Below are positions 11,669-20,353 of a DNA stretch of 21,958 nt, in pieces. Origin of the DNA: a virus. The notes beneath the pieces are model-generated. The model was not told where the DNA came from, ran no database searches, and saw nothing but the letters and a program-made list of their open reading frames with translations. Position 1 is the first letter of the stretch, and each line of letters starts with the position of its first letter. Location of the stretch: positions 1 to 21,958 of IMG/VR virus record IMGVR_UViG_3300032241_002225. One strand, 5' to 3'. Position numbers and translations under genes: made by a program.

Positions 11669-12739
11669 ATGGCTTTTCCCAATGCGCCGGTAGCGCCCAT
11701 TACGAACAACGGGATTACTCCCGGCGGTCAACTTGGCGCACAGCTCTCCGCTATCACGCGGCGCGCGTTCATTCCGTCGCTGTACGTTCAGATCTACAGC
11801 AGCCACCCGCTGCTGTCGATGTTCATGTCGAACGCACAGGCCGCTCGCGGCGGTGTTGGCCAGATCACCGTGCCTGTGCAGGGCGCGTCGTTCACCAGCT
11901 TCAACTGGGGTTCGTTTGCCGGTGACTTCCCGATGCCGACCGACCAGGCCGCGATCGAGAACGCTCAGTTCAACCTGAAGCTGGGCATGGTTCCGATCGG
12001 GTTCTTCGGGATGGAAGCCATTCTGCAGTCGTCGGAAACGGTGATCCCGAAGTTGCGCGCCGTGATGAGCGATGCGGGCGTGGTCATGAAGCAGGCTTTC
12101 TCTAACGCCCTGTATTCGAACAACGTGTCGAACGCCCAGGCTTGGGACAGCCTCTCGATGGCCTACGACGACGGCACGAACGTGCCGACCTACGGTGGCA
12201 TCAACCGCGCCAACAACTCGTTCTTCAAGGGTCAGCTCATCACCAACACCGGTGGTCTGGCAACGACCCGCGTCGGCATGACCCAGCTCATCATGCGCGT
12301 CCTGTCGGGCGCTGGTGGTGAAGCACCGGATTACGGCGTGATGAACCCGGCCAACTGGGCCGTGCTGCAGGCCGATTTCCAGAACCTGGAAATGTACATG
12401 ACCACGCCGAAGTCGGTCTATGGCAAGGACGACGCCGTCAACACCGGCTTCCGTGCGATCAACGTGATGGGCGTTCCCATCTTCCCGGATCCGTTCTGCC
12501 CGCTCGGCAGCATGTACCTCATCAACTCGCGCTACACCGGGCTGTACATGTCCGAACACGCGCCAATGACGTTCTCCGGGTTCGAAAGCCAGATCCCCGT
12601 CGGTCAGATCTCGGACATCGGCGTCCTGATCTCGGCAGCGGATCTCGTCTGTGCAAAGCCCTCCTCGGGTGCCCAGGTCACTGGCATCACCGGCGTGGCG
12701 TGGCCGAACGTTCCGGGCACCACGCCCGTCATCCAGTAA
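11669..12739 (+). CDS. Major capsid protein, HK97-type (356 aa)
   Basis: CCAGGAG precedes ATG 11669. The chain shows a typical capsid order: an N-terminal arm with RRAFIPSLYVQIYSSHPLLS, the strand VGQITVPVQGASFTSFNWGS, the spine-helix region around VIPKLRAVMSDAGVVMKQAF, and the A-domain segment FRAINVMGVPIFPDPFCPLG followed by MYLINSRYTGLYMSEHAPM. Location after scaffold and its length agree. It forms the icosahedral shell. A run of well-biased GC-rich codons fits a highly expressed gene. Confidence 0.88.
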   Translation: MAFPNAPVAPITNNGITPGGQLGAQLSAITRRAFIPSLYVQIYSSHPLLSMFMSNAQAARGGVGQITVPVQGASFTSFNWGSFAGDFPMPTDQAAIENAQFNLKLGMVPIGFFGMEAILQSSETVIPKLRAVMSDAGVVMKQAFSNALYSNNVSNAQAWDSLSMAYDDGTNVPTYGGINRANNSFFKGQLITNTGGLATTRVGMTQLIMRVLSGAGGEAPDYGVMNPANWAVLQADFQNLEMYMTTPKSVYGKDDAVNTGFRAINVMGVPIFPDPFCPLGSMYLINSRYTGLYMSEHAPMTFSGFESQIPVGQISDIGVLISAADLVCAKPSSGAQVTGITGVAWPNVPGTTPVIQ

Positions 12740-12751
12740 GGAGTAACTGCA

Positions 12752-13831
12752 ATGGGTCTTTTCTCTGGTCCCGGTCTTACGCCCACCCTCAAGGGCGCAG
12801 TGACCAACGAAATCACGCTGAATGGCGGTTCCGTCACTCTGCTCCAGCCCGCCGGCTGGTATTACCTCGGTCTCGGCAAGTACACGACGCTTCAGCAGTA
12901 CGACCCGATCACGCAGATCTGGCGCACCATCGGTGCGGGCAGTGACGGCGGCGCCGATCAGTACATCTACTCGGACGGCGTCAACTACCGTCTGGCCAAC
13001 CTGACCGGTTGCGTTGTGGGTGCTCTGCTCACCACGGCCGGCTCGGGCTACACCAGCGCCCCGACCGTGACGGCTTCGGCCGGTGGGTCGATCTGGCGTG
13101 CGATTGTTGGCGGCGCGGTGAACACCACCGTCACTGTCACCAACAGCGGCAGCAGCTATACCTACGCTCCGGTTGTCGAATTTTCGGCTCCCCCGGCTGG
13201 CGGTATCCAGGCTGAAGGTTACGCCACCCTGTCGAGCGGCGTGATCAGCATCACCGTCACCAACCAGGGTGCCGGCTATGTGACCGCTCCGACCGTGGTG
13301 CTGTCGAACGATCCGCGTGAAGGTCTGAACGGTCTGTCGCAGGGTTCCGGTGCGTCCGCTGTCGCCACCTTGACCGGCGCTGGCACCATCACCGGCCTGC
13401 TCTGCCTGGATCCGGGCAGCTCGGTCACTTCGCTGCCGACCCTGTCCTTCTCGGGCGGCGGCGGGTCGAGCGCCGCAGCGACCGCGATCTGGAACGCGAC
13501 CATCACCGGTATCGCTGTCACCACGGCCGGCGCTGGCCTGTCGGGCAGCTACGTTCGCGTCACGGCGGAAGACAACTTCCCGACCACTGCCGCGGCGTAC
13601 ACCAACACGACCACGCAGTCGAACCTGGTTCGCACTCGCTCGGCCGACATCCGCGCAGCGATCAGCTCGGGCGGCGTGACGGCAACCGGCGCGGTGATCT
13701 ACGACGGCGGTATCTACACCTCGGCTCCCACGCCGCTGGTGATTCCGAGCGCCTCGGTTGTGACCACGGCTCCGGTCGTGACTTTCACGCTGGGCGGCGC
13801 CACCGACACGAGCTACCTGACCCAGGTCTAA
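12752..13831 (+). CDS. Capsid-associated protein with Gly-Tyr-x-x-x-Pro repeats (359 aa)
   Basis: GGAGTAACTGCA precedes ATG 12752. The N-terminus (PAGWYYLGLGKYTTLQQYDP, then WRTIGAG) is followed by beta-rich repeats at about residues 88-110, 127-146, 164-185, 214-236 and 251 onward, with the core GSGYTSAPTV. The same core forms eight copies in the tail protein at 15362-17920. Placement right after the major capsid gene and ahead of a terminator suggests an abundant structural protein, such as a head decoration or fibre-like protein; the exact role is inference. Confidence 0.75.
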   Translation: MGLFSGPGLTPTLKGAVTNEITLNGGSVTLLQPAGWYYLGLGKYTTLQQYDPITQIWRTIGAGSDGGADQYIYSDGVNYRLANLTGCVVGALLTTAGSGYTSAPTVTASAGGSIWRAIVGGAVNTTVTVTNSGSSYTYAPVVEFSAPPAGGIQAEGYATLSSGVISITVTNQGAGYVTAPTVVLSNDPREGLNGLSQGSGASAVATLTGAGTITGLLCLDPGSSVTSLPTLSFSGGGGSSAAATAIWNATITGIAVTTAGAGLSGSYVRVTAEDNFPTTAAAYTNTTTQSNLVRTRSADIRAAISSGGVTATGAVIYDGGIYTSAPTPLVIPSASVVTTAPVVTFTLGGATDTSYLTQV

Positions 13832-13857
13832 GTTTCGCTTGGTGGTTTGGCGAAAGG

Positions 13858-13900
13858 AGCCACGCCCTGCCTTTATGGTGGGGCGTGGCTTTCTTCATTT
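13858..13900 (+). terminator. Intrinsic terminator after the capsid genes
   Basis: AGCCACGCCC (13858-13867) pairs perfectly with GGGCGTGGCT (13881-13890), a 10-bp stem with a 13-nt loop, followed by TTCTTCATTT. It lies between the capsid-associated gene and the adaptor gene and would separate strong head transcription from tail genes. Confidence 0.85.
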
Positions 13901-13911
13901 AGGAGCGTGAC

Positions 13912-14709
13912 GTGTCGTATCAGTTCTACATCGAAGATACCCGGAGCCTGATCAACGATACGTCGGCGCTGTTCATCTCGGACAACCAGCTCACGCGCTG
14001 GATCAACACAGCGCGGCAGGACGTTGCGAAACTGACCGGGTGCATCCAGCGTCTGATCAGCGGCCAGAGTGCGCAGGGCGCCGGTGCGCAACCGGGCAAT
14101 ATGATTCCGGGCGGCATCCAGCCGGGCGCACTGCCTGGCGCAATCACGCCTGTGACAGGGTTCCCGTACACGTCGTTCAACGGCATGCAGACGATCCCGG
14201 GCGTCGAACGTTATCCGTTCAAGGGGTTCTTCAACCCGTTCCTGACGCAGCAGTATGCCGGCATGAAGGGTGTGGTCGACTGTATCCAACTGGCAATCAC
14301 ATGGGAAACGACGTTCCGGCCCGCGCTGACGTGGATGCCTTGGGACGACTTTCAGGCGTATTGCCGAGCGTATTCAAACCAGACGACAAGCTATCCGTCG
14401 GTCTGGTCGGTGTTCAACGACGGCGAAGACGGTGAGATCTGGATGTTCCCGGTGCCGTCGAGCCCGTGCGAAATCGAAGCGTACGTTGCGTGCATGCCGA
14501 TGGACATTTTCAGCGATGCTGACTACGATGCGATCCCTGACGGGTTCAAGAGCACGATCAAATTTCGTGCAGCAGAGCTGGCATTCCTCAGCGGGCAGCG
14601 GTATCAGCAGTCGCAGCTCATGGGTCAGAAATTCCTCGAACAGGCTGGCCTGGGCGTTCTGTCGCGTGATCGTGGGAAGACCCCGAACTATTATGCTAGG
14701 GTGATTTGA
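13912..14709 (+). CDS. Head-tail adaptor protein (265 aa)
   Basis: AGGAGCGTGAC precedes GTG 13912. The N-terminus MSYQFYIEDTRSLINDTSAL, with the following FISDNQLTRWINTARQDVAK, is typical of podovirus adaptors (the P22 gp4 type), which form a ring under the portal. Residues about 49-85 are a Gly/Pro/Gln-rich insertion (GAGAQPGNMIPGGIQPGALP). The C-terminal half (TWMPWDDFQAYCRAYSNQT onward) matches the beta and helical region of this family. The stop overlaps the next ATG. Confidence 0.82.
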   Translation: MSYQFYIEDTRSLINDTSALFISDNQLTRWINTARQDVAKLTGCIQRLISGQSAQGAGAQPGNMIPGGIQPGALPGAITPVTGFPYTSFNGMQTIPGVERYPFKGFFNPFLTQQYAGMKGVVDCIQLAITWETTFRPALTWMPWDDFQAYCRAYSNQTTSYPSVWSVFNDGEDGEIWMFPVPSSPCEIEAYVACMPMDIFSDADYDAIPDGFKSTIKFRAAELAFLSGQRYQQSQLMGQKFLEQAGLGVLSRDRGKTPNYYARVI

Positions 14710-15365
14710 TGGCATCGCAGCTCGACCCGTCCACTGTACTGTCGGCATCGCCGCTTCTCGCGCCTAGCGTGACGCCCGTACCTGTGGCGGCGGCACCTGC
14801 GGCACCGGCAGTGCCCGCAGATTATACGGCCAGGTTGATCGCTCAAGCCCAGCAGCAGTACCCGTTCATCAAGCAGTACAATCCGATGGTGGTGGTTTCG
14901 CCCCAGCCGGACGGAGACTATGCCGAAACGTGGCGCGCGGGCGAACCCGGGGGCGAAGGTGTCATGCGTCCGCAGAGCATTCCGCTTGACCGGGTGGGTA
15001 TCCAAGTGTTTCGCCCGGAGCAGTTCGGGCCACAAGATTTCGCTGGAGAGTTTCTCCATGTCGATCCCCGGGCCAATCAAGTTCGTTCAATGTTCATGCA
15101 AACTTTGTCGCCTGAACAATTGCAAAAAATACAAAACAGTTCCAAAGATTACCTACGCACGATAAATGATATCAAACCAGACATGCCACCTGAGGAAGCT
15201 CAAAAAATCAGGCAGCAAGCAACGCAAGATGCCATAGATTCCGCTTTTCGTGGATACACAGTGGGTCAGTGGCCTGCCGAAGCCAATGCTTCCATAGGAT
15301 ACACCCCCGAGCAGTTGCAACTGCTTGACGGGCTCAAGCGTTATATGACGACCGGAGCGCAATGA
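14709..15365 (+). CDS. Conserved phage hypothetical protein (218 aa)
   Basis: ATG 14709 overlaps the adaptor stop (TGATG). Residues 1-50 are Ala/Pro-rich; the centre has YNPMVVVSPQPDGDYAETWR and the segment PLDRVGIQVFRPEQFGPQDF then GEFLHVDPRAN. From memory similar proteins occur between adaptor and nozzle genes in podophages, without assigned function. The last third (about 15050-15340) is visibly more AT-rich with Lys/Ile codons, unlike the first two thirds, so it may be a recombinant segment. The stop overlaps the next ATG (ATGA). Confidence 0.75.
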   Translation: MASQLDPSTVLSASPLLAPSVTPVPVAAAPAAPAVPADYTARLIAQAQQQYPFIKQYNPMVVVSPQPDGDYAETWRAGEPGGEGVMRPQSIPLDRVGIQVFRPEQFGPQDFAGEFLHVDPRANQVRSMFMQTLSPEQLQKIQNSSKDYLRTINDIKPDMPPEEAQKIRQQATQDAIDSAFRGYTVGQWPAEANASIGYTPEQLQLLDGLKRYMTTGAQ

Positions 15366-17920
15366 TGGCAGGCCAAGGCGTCCGCAACCCGCAGCCGAAG
15401 TTCTTCTCGCCCTATCCGTTTGGCGGGATGAACCTGCTCGCCGCGCCGCCCAGCATCGGCGACAACGAGTTCCTGTGGGTCGAAAATTTCGTGCGCCTCG
15501 GCGACGGCAAGTACCGGACCGCCTGGGACATCGGCGCGGCACTCTACACTGTCACGGGCAGCGCGACGATCATCTATTTCGAGTTTTTCACGATCGCCAC
15601 AGCATATTACGTGGCCGTGTTCCTGAGCGACGGATCGGCCGTGCAGGTCGATATGAACGGCAATGTCACCCAGATCGGGCCCGCAGGCACGTTCTGGACC
15701 GCAGGCCTGTCCGAACTGCCGTGTGCCACCAACTGGGGCACACAGTTGCTGCTTATCGCCAGCAGGCTCAATCAGAACTCCTATTGGATCTGGGACGGCA
15801 ACCTGCTGTACACCGCCGGCACGGCTGCCGCGCAGGGCGTGCAAATTCAGTCGGGTGGCAACAATTACACCACCGTGCCCAACGTTGCGTCATACGGCGG
15901 CAGCGGATCGGGCATGACGTTTGCTGTCACGATCGACGGCGGACAAGTGTCGAACATTCAGATCACCAACCCCGGCAGCGGGTATCAGGTCGGTGACATC
16001 GTCCAGCTGGTGTTCGGCGGCGGCGGGTCAGATGGCAGTGCTGAACTGCAGGCGAGCATTTCGGCCGGCGGCGTTGCTGCTGTCGAAGTCACGTCCCCAG
16101 GATCTGGTTACACGTCGGCGCCGTCAGTCGTCTTTTCGGGCGGCGGCGGCGGCTCGGGCGCTGCGGGCACAGCAACGATCAGCGGCGGACAGGTCACAAG
16201 TGTCGCGATCACGTCGGCTGGCACCGGATATACCACAGCACCGGCGGTGAGTTTCACAGGCGGCAGCGGCTCGGGTGCCGGTGGCTATTCCGTGCTGCAG
16301 ACGGGCAGCGTCACAAGCGTCACGGTGGTGGATCCCGGAAGCGGTTTCACGAGTGCTCCAAGCATTTCGTTTGAAGGCGGCGGCGGCTCGGGCGCGACCG
16401 GGATTGTAACGCTGGTGGGTACGTCCATCCAGTCGATCAATGTGGTTGCGGCCGGCACCGGGTATCAGAAAGTGCCGACCATCGTCATCAGTGGCGGCGG
16501 CGGTGGTACGGGCGCGGCAGCCACCGCGGTGATCGCACAAGGTCAGGTGGTCGAGATCAATGTCACCAATCCTGGTTCAGGATACACGACACAGCCGCTG
16601 ATCTTCGTGCAGCCCGCAAACTACCAAACCAGCACCCAAGACACGGGTACGGGCGCGGCCGCGCAGGCTGTGCTGACACCGACCCAGATCAACACGGTCA
16701 CCATTTCTTCGGCCGGCAGAAATTACACCAGCGCCCCGACGGTGGTGGTGAACCCGGGCGGCAACAATGCCGCGTATGCCACAGTTGACCTGATGCCGTT
16801 CGGGATCAGCGGTGCTGCGATCCAGACCTATCAGCAGCGAGTGTGGATCGCAAACCCTGCGACCAACCCGAACCAGACGGTTCCGCCTGGTGGACAGTTC
16901 AACGTCAGTGCGCCAGGCTCGTTCATCGACTTTGCCACGTCGGACGGCGGGGTGTTGTTCACCAACAGCGACAACTTCCTGCAGACCAAATACACGGCGA
17001 TCCACCAGTCGAACGGGTATCTCTACATGTTGGGTGACGGCTCGGTGAGCATCATCTCGAGCGTGAACACCTCGGGCAACCCGTCGACCACCACGTTCAA
17101 CTATCAGAACGTCGACCCGCAGACCGGTGCCAAATTCCCCAACTCGGTGCAGGATTTCGGCAAGGACATCTTGTTCGCAAACGAGACCGGCGTCTTCGGC
17201 ATTTACGGCGGCAGCGCCACGCTGGCGTCGGCCAAATTGAACGATCTGTTCCTGACGCTCAACACCACGACCGGCGTGACGCCCAGCAGCGCATCGGCAA
17301 CGCTGTTCGATGTGAAGCACTATATGCTTCTGGCGACTGTCACCGACCCGGTGCTGCTGACGCCGCGGACGGTGCTGCTGACGTGGAACCAAAAGGACTG
17401 GACGATCCTGTCGCAGGCAGTGTCGTTCACATTCGTGGGCACGCAGAAGATCGCGTCGAAACTCTATGCCTGGGGCACGGACGGCACCAGCCTCTACCCG
17501 ATGTTCAACCAAGCGAGCAACACGCTCACGAAGCGCCTCGACAGCAAGATCTACGGCGGCGGCGGGTCGAACTGGGTGTTCAAGGACATCCAGTACATGT
17601 ACATGCAGGCGCAGGACCAATCCTCCGGGCAAGCGGGCGTTTCGTGGAATGTCGACCTTGTTGTGTCAGGTGTGACTCCGCAGCCGGCTGATCCTGACAT
17701 CTACATGACGCCAAACGCGGTGCTCCCGGGCACGCAGCTGTGGACATACACGGGTGCCTTTGCGGCACCACAGCCATACTGGCCGGTCTTTGCGACCCGC
17801 ACCGGCGGCATATCGTGTCTCAACGTCGGCGCCAGGTTCACGACGACCTCTCCCGATTTCATCCTCGCGGATTGGCGCATTTTGTATTACGATACCGACA
17901 CCTTCACGATGGGATCCTGA
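15362..17920 (+). CDS. Nozzle-like tail protein with eight inserted 40-aa repeats (852 aa)
   Basis: ATG 15362 or 15365. N-terminal residues 1-160 (FSPYPFGGMNLLAAPPSIGD, then FLWVENFVRLGDGKYRTAWD) and C-terminal residues 480-852 (NGYLYMLGDGSVSIISSVNT, FGKDILFANETGVFGIYGG) look like one beta-propeller protein of the podovirus nozzle type (P22 gp10-like). Between them lie eight repeats near residues 169, 208, 250, 290, 329, 368, 408 and 455, period about 40, with the core GSGYTSAPSVVFSGGGG. The tail nozzle plugs DNA and carries the tail tip. Assignment of the flanks is by overall look; the repeats are plain. Confidence 0.75.
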   Translation: MMAGQGVRNPQPKFFSPYPFGGMNLLAAPPSIGDNEFLWVENFVRLGDGKYRTAWDIGAALYTVTGSATIIYFEFFTIATAYYVAVFLSDGSAVQVDMNGNVTQIGPAGTFWTAGLSELPCATNWGTQLLLIASRLNQNSYWIWDGNLLYTAGTAAAQGVQIQSGGNNYTTVPNVASYGGSGSGMTFAVTIDGGQVSNIQITNPGSGYQVGDIVQLVFGGGGSDGSAELQASISAGGVAAVEVTSPGSGYTSAPSVVFSGGGGGSGAAGTATISGGQVTSVAITSAGTGYTTAPAVSFTGGSGSGAGGYSVLQTGSVTSVTVVDPGSGFTSAPSISFEGGGGSGATGIVTLVGTSIQSINVVAAGTGYQKVPTIVISGGGGGTGAAATAVIAQGQVVEINVTNPGSGYTTQPLIFVQPANYQTSTQDTGTGAAAQAVLTPTQINTVTISSAGRNYTSAPTVVVNPGGNNAAYATVDLMPFGISGAAIQTYQQRVWIANPATNPNQTVPPGGQFNVSAPGSFIDFATSDGGVLFTNSDNFLQTKYTAIHQSNGYLYMLGDGSVSIISSVNTSGNPSTTTFNYQNVDPQTGAKFPNSVQDFGKDILFANETGVFGIYGGSATLASAKLNDLFLTLNTTTGVTPSSASATLFDVKHYMLLATVTDPVLLTPRTVLLTWNQKDWTILSQAVSFTFVGTQKIASKLYAWGTDGTSLYPMFNQASNTLTKRLDSKIYGGGGSNWVFKDIQYMYMQAQDQSSGQAGVSWNVDLVVSGVTPQPADPDIYMTPNAVLPGTQLWTYTGAFAAPQPYWPVFATRTGGISCLNVGARFTTTSPDFILADWRILYYDTDTFTMGS

Positions 17921-17921
17921 C

Positions 17922-18104
17922 ATGCGTAAACTCGACTGGGAAAAGATTCTCGACGAACCTGACTTCTGCGCGCAGACGCCCAACGGCACTGCCAAGTGGA
18001 TGGGTACGGGCTGGAACGATCAATACGGCATGCCGTACACGCGTCCGCAGCTCAAGCCGACCAAGACGCGCCCGGCCGGCCGGTCGAACCGCACGGGCGA
18101 GTAA
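17922..18104 (+). CDS. Hypothetical protein (60 aa)
   Basis: ATG 17922 starts one base after the tail protein's TGA. The product begins MRKLDWEKILDEPDFCAQTP and ends in a basic tail (RPAGRSNRTGE). No domain recognised; the spacing and strand bias place it in the tail operon. Confidence 0.65.
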   Translation: MRKLDWEKILDEPDFCAQTPNGTAKWMGTGWNDQYGMPYTRPQLKPTKTRPAGRSNRTGE

Positions 18105-18110
18105 CGCACC

Positions 18111-18443
18111 GTGCGGGCCGTGCTGTATGAGGCTCCCCGCAACCCAGAAGAATGGTTGCGCTGGTCGTTTCATCACCGGAACAGCCACGACAACATTCGT
18201 GCAAGCATCGCGGCCAAAGGCGGTGCCCGACTTGCGGACTACCCGGTTGATCCGATCCGGGGACCACAGATCGGGGACTTCCTTCAATACAACGCTCAGT
18301 TGCATTCGGACATGAACTCGGCGCTGAGGTTGCAGAGCGAAGATCTGCTGTCGGTGGATTTCAACAACGAAGCGCAAAGACTTGCGTGGATCCAGATTCA
18401 TGCCAGAGAGCATGAAAGTGCGGAACTCGCATTGGGGATATAG
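18111..18443 (+). CDS. Conserved phage hypothetical protein (110 aa)
   Basis: GTG 18111. The sequence NPEEWLRWSFHHRNSHDNIR, then ADYPVDP, QYNAQLHSDMNSAL and AWIQIHAREH, follows a His- and Trp-rich pattern that recurs next to nozzle genes in podophages. The regular histidines could bind a metal. Function unknown. The ribosome binding site is weak, so reinitiation after the upstream gene (6 bases away) is likely. Confidence 0.75.
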   Translation: MRAVLYEAPRNPEEWLRWSFHHRNSHDNIRASIAAKGGARLADYPVDPIRGPQIGDFLQYNAQLHSDMNSALRLQSEDLLSVDFNNEAQRLAWIQIHAREHESAELALGI

Positions 18444-18444
18444 C

Positions 18445-18903
18445 ATGACCACCACCATCGCTGAAGAACCATTTAGGTCGGCAATCGAAGAAGCAATTCC
18501 GCTCCTCAAAGAACATTGGGAAGAGCTGGCGCGCAACAAGGAAGACATTCCGCTCGATCCCGATTTCACCGTTTACGACACACTTGAGAGAGCAGGAATG
18601 CTCGCAACTTTTGTGGTTCGCAAAGAAGGAAAGATGATCGGATATGCGGTATATCTGGTACGCAGGCACCCTCATTATCGCCAGCATGTGTGGGCTGTGT
18701 CTGATCTATTTTGGATCAACCCTTCTCACCGCGACGGCCGCGTGGGTCTGGCTCTGTTCTCGGCCGTCGAAAAAGGCCTGAAAGCCCGCGGCGTTCATGT
18801 CATGCATACCAGCCACAAGGTCGACCACCCAACCCCGGGGGTTTTGCTTAAACGGCGTGGTCATGCTATGATTGAGCACGGATATTCCAAAAGGTTGAAC
18901 TGA
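18445..18903 (+). CDS. GNAT family N-acetyltransferase (152 aa)
   Basis: ATG 18445 follows the previous stop by one base. The fold order of GNAT enzymes is visible: beta strands MLATFVVRKEGKMIGYAVYL, then HVWAVSDLFWINPSHRDGRV with the acyl-CoA loop R-D-G-R-V-G-L-A-L, followed by EKGLKARGVHVMHTSHKV. Such genes are frequent in podophage tail clusters; the substrate is unknown and could be a phage or host protein. Confidence 0.8.
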   Translation: MTTTIAEEPFRSAIEEAIPLLKEHWEELARNKEDIPLDPDFTVYDTLERAGMLATFVVRKEGKMIGYAVYLVRRHPHYRQHVWAVSDLFWINPSHRDGRVGLALFSAVEKGLKARGVHVMHTSHKVDHPTPGVLLKRRGHAMIEHGYSKRLN

Positions 18904-18904
18904 A

Positions 18905-20350
18905 ATGGCGATTAGCACGATTGTCGCAGGTCTGAGCGAAATCGGTATGGACACCGCAGTGGCAACCATTGCTGCTGGTGCGATCGAAGGTGGCTTGGTC
19001 GGCGGCGGCATCAACGCACTTGAAGGTAAGAGCTTCGGATCAGGGGCACTGAGCGGTGCGTTGACGGGCGGTCTCGGTGCGGGATTTACCGAAGCGTTGC
19101 CAGCGTTGGGCATGACAGGTCAGGGTGCCACGATCATTGGTGACACGTTGGGTGGCGCGGCTTCCGCAGGCATTCTTGGTCAAAACGTGCTCAAAGGTGC
19201 CGAAGGCGGTCTTGCGTCGGGTGTTATCTCGAGCACTTTGGGCGGTGGTGGCCAACAGCAGAGTAGCAGTACCAGCAGTGCGGCCCCCACTGCGGGCGGT
19301 GGCGTGGGAAGTGCCGCCGGCACAGCGGCCCCGGCAAGCGTAGGTGCGATCGACCCGAACGTTGTGGCACCCGACGTTGTCAACGCCCCGGTCACGGGCA
19401 CCAGCATGACGGTCGGTGGATCTCCTGCAGGGCTGCCGGGTGGCGGCGGTGCCGACACGTCGCTCCTAGGCGCTACGGGCGGGCCGCAGACACTCGGCTC
19501 GGGCGTAACCGGATCAGTCGGCAATGGTGCAGCGTCAAGCAGCAGCAGCGCGTTGTCCGGTTCGGGCACTGCCGGCGATCAATTCTCTTCTGCTCCATCG
19601 CCCAACGTGGGTGGTCTGACACAATCAAATGCGGCAGCGTCCGCGATCACGGGATCGGCTCCTATGACGACAACTTCTTCGCTTTCCGATCTCGGGGTGT
19701 CACCGCTGGCATCTGCGCCCACGCTGGGTACGGCCGCAGCCGGGCCCACCAATTTGCTGACGCAATCTGACAACATGCCCATCGCCGGGTTCAACGCGGA
19801 CGGAACGGCGATCGATACGTCTGGCACCGCACCGCCCGGTGGCAACCTCTTGAGCACACTCGCCAAGAACCCGATGGCCGACATTTCGGCTCTGGGCATG
19901 GCTGTCAACCTGCTGGGCGGCAACAAGACGCCCGCATACTCGGGCCAACTTGCCGGCGCGGCAAACACACTGGCTGCCCAAGGCAACCAGCTCACAGGCT
20001 ACCTGACGAGCGGTGCGTTGCCGCCAGGCATGCAGGACAACATCAATCGGGCAACGTCGGCGGGCGCGGCCCAGATCCGCTCCATGTACGCTGCGCGCGG
20101 CATGACCGGGTCGAGCGCCGAGCAGCAGGACTTGCAGAACCTGCAGATCCAAGCGCAGGCACAGGCTGCCCAGATGGCCGAGCAGCTCTACAAGCAGGGC
20201 ATCAGCGATATGAATATGAGCGATTCCCTGTATCAGCAACTGATGCAGACCTTCAACGCGCGCGATGCGCAAACATCGAACGCTATCGCTACGTTCGCCG
20301 GGTCACTGGCGCGCATGGGCATGCCCGCCACTCAGCAGACGGGAGGATAA
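18905..20350 (+). CDS. Gly/Ala/Ser-rich probable ejection (internal virion) protein (481 aa)
   Basis: AAAAGG precedes ATG 18905. The N-terminal 110 residues are hydrophobic and Gly-rich with small-residue repeats (AAGAIEGGLVGGGINALEGK, SGALTGGLGAGFTEALPALG), able to pack in membranes. The middle is Ser/Ala/Gly low complexity (QQQSSSTSSAAPTAGGG). The end is a helical Gln-rich region (QNLQIQAQAQAAQMAEQLYK). This layout and location before another long protein fit ejection proteins that enter the host envelope with the DNA. No enzymatic domain is seen. Inference from composition and context. Confidence 0.7.
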   Translation: MAISTIVAGLSEIGMDTAVATIAAGAIEGGLVGGGINALEGKSFGSGALSGALTGGLGAGFTEALPALGMTGQGATIIGDTLGGAASAGILGQNVLKGAEGGLASGVISSTLGGGGQQQSSSTSSAAPTAGGGVGSAAGTAAPASVGAIDPNVVAPDVVNAPVTGTSMTVGGSPAGLPGGGGADTSLLGATGGPQTLGSGVTGSVGNGAASSSSSALSGSGTAGDQFSSAPSPNVGGLTQSNAAASAITGSAPMTTTSSLSDLGVSPLASAPTLGTAAAGPTNLLTQSDNMPIAGFNADGTAIDTSGTAPPGGNLLSTLAKNPMADISALGMAVNLLGGNKTPAYSGQLAGAANTLAAQGNQLTGYLTSGALPPGMQDNINRATSAGAAQIRSMYAARGMTGSSAEQQDLQNLQIQAQAQAAQMAEQLYKQGISDMNMSDSLYQQLMQTFNARDAQTSNAIATFAGSLARMGMPATQQTGG

Positions 20351-20353
20351 GTC

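Noticed and set aside
16577-17632. Minus-strand open frame (351 codons) opposite the nozzle-like gene
   Set aside because: Shadow frame, Arg/His/Val-rich, without ribosome binding site; the plus strand has clear beta repeats and propeller motifs.
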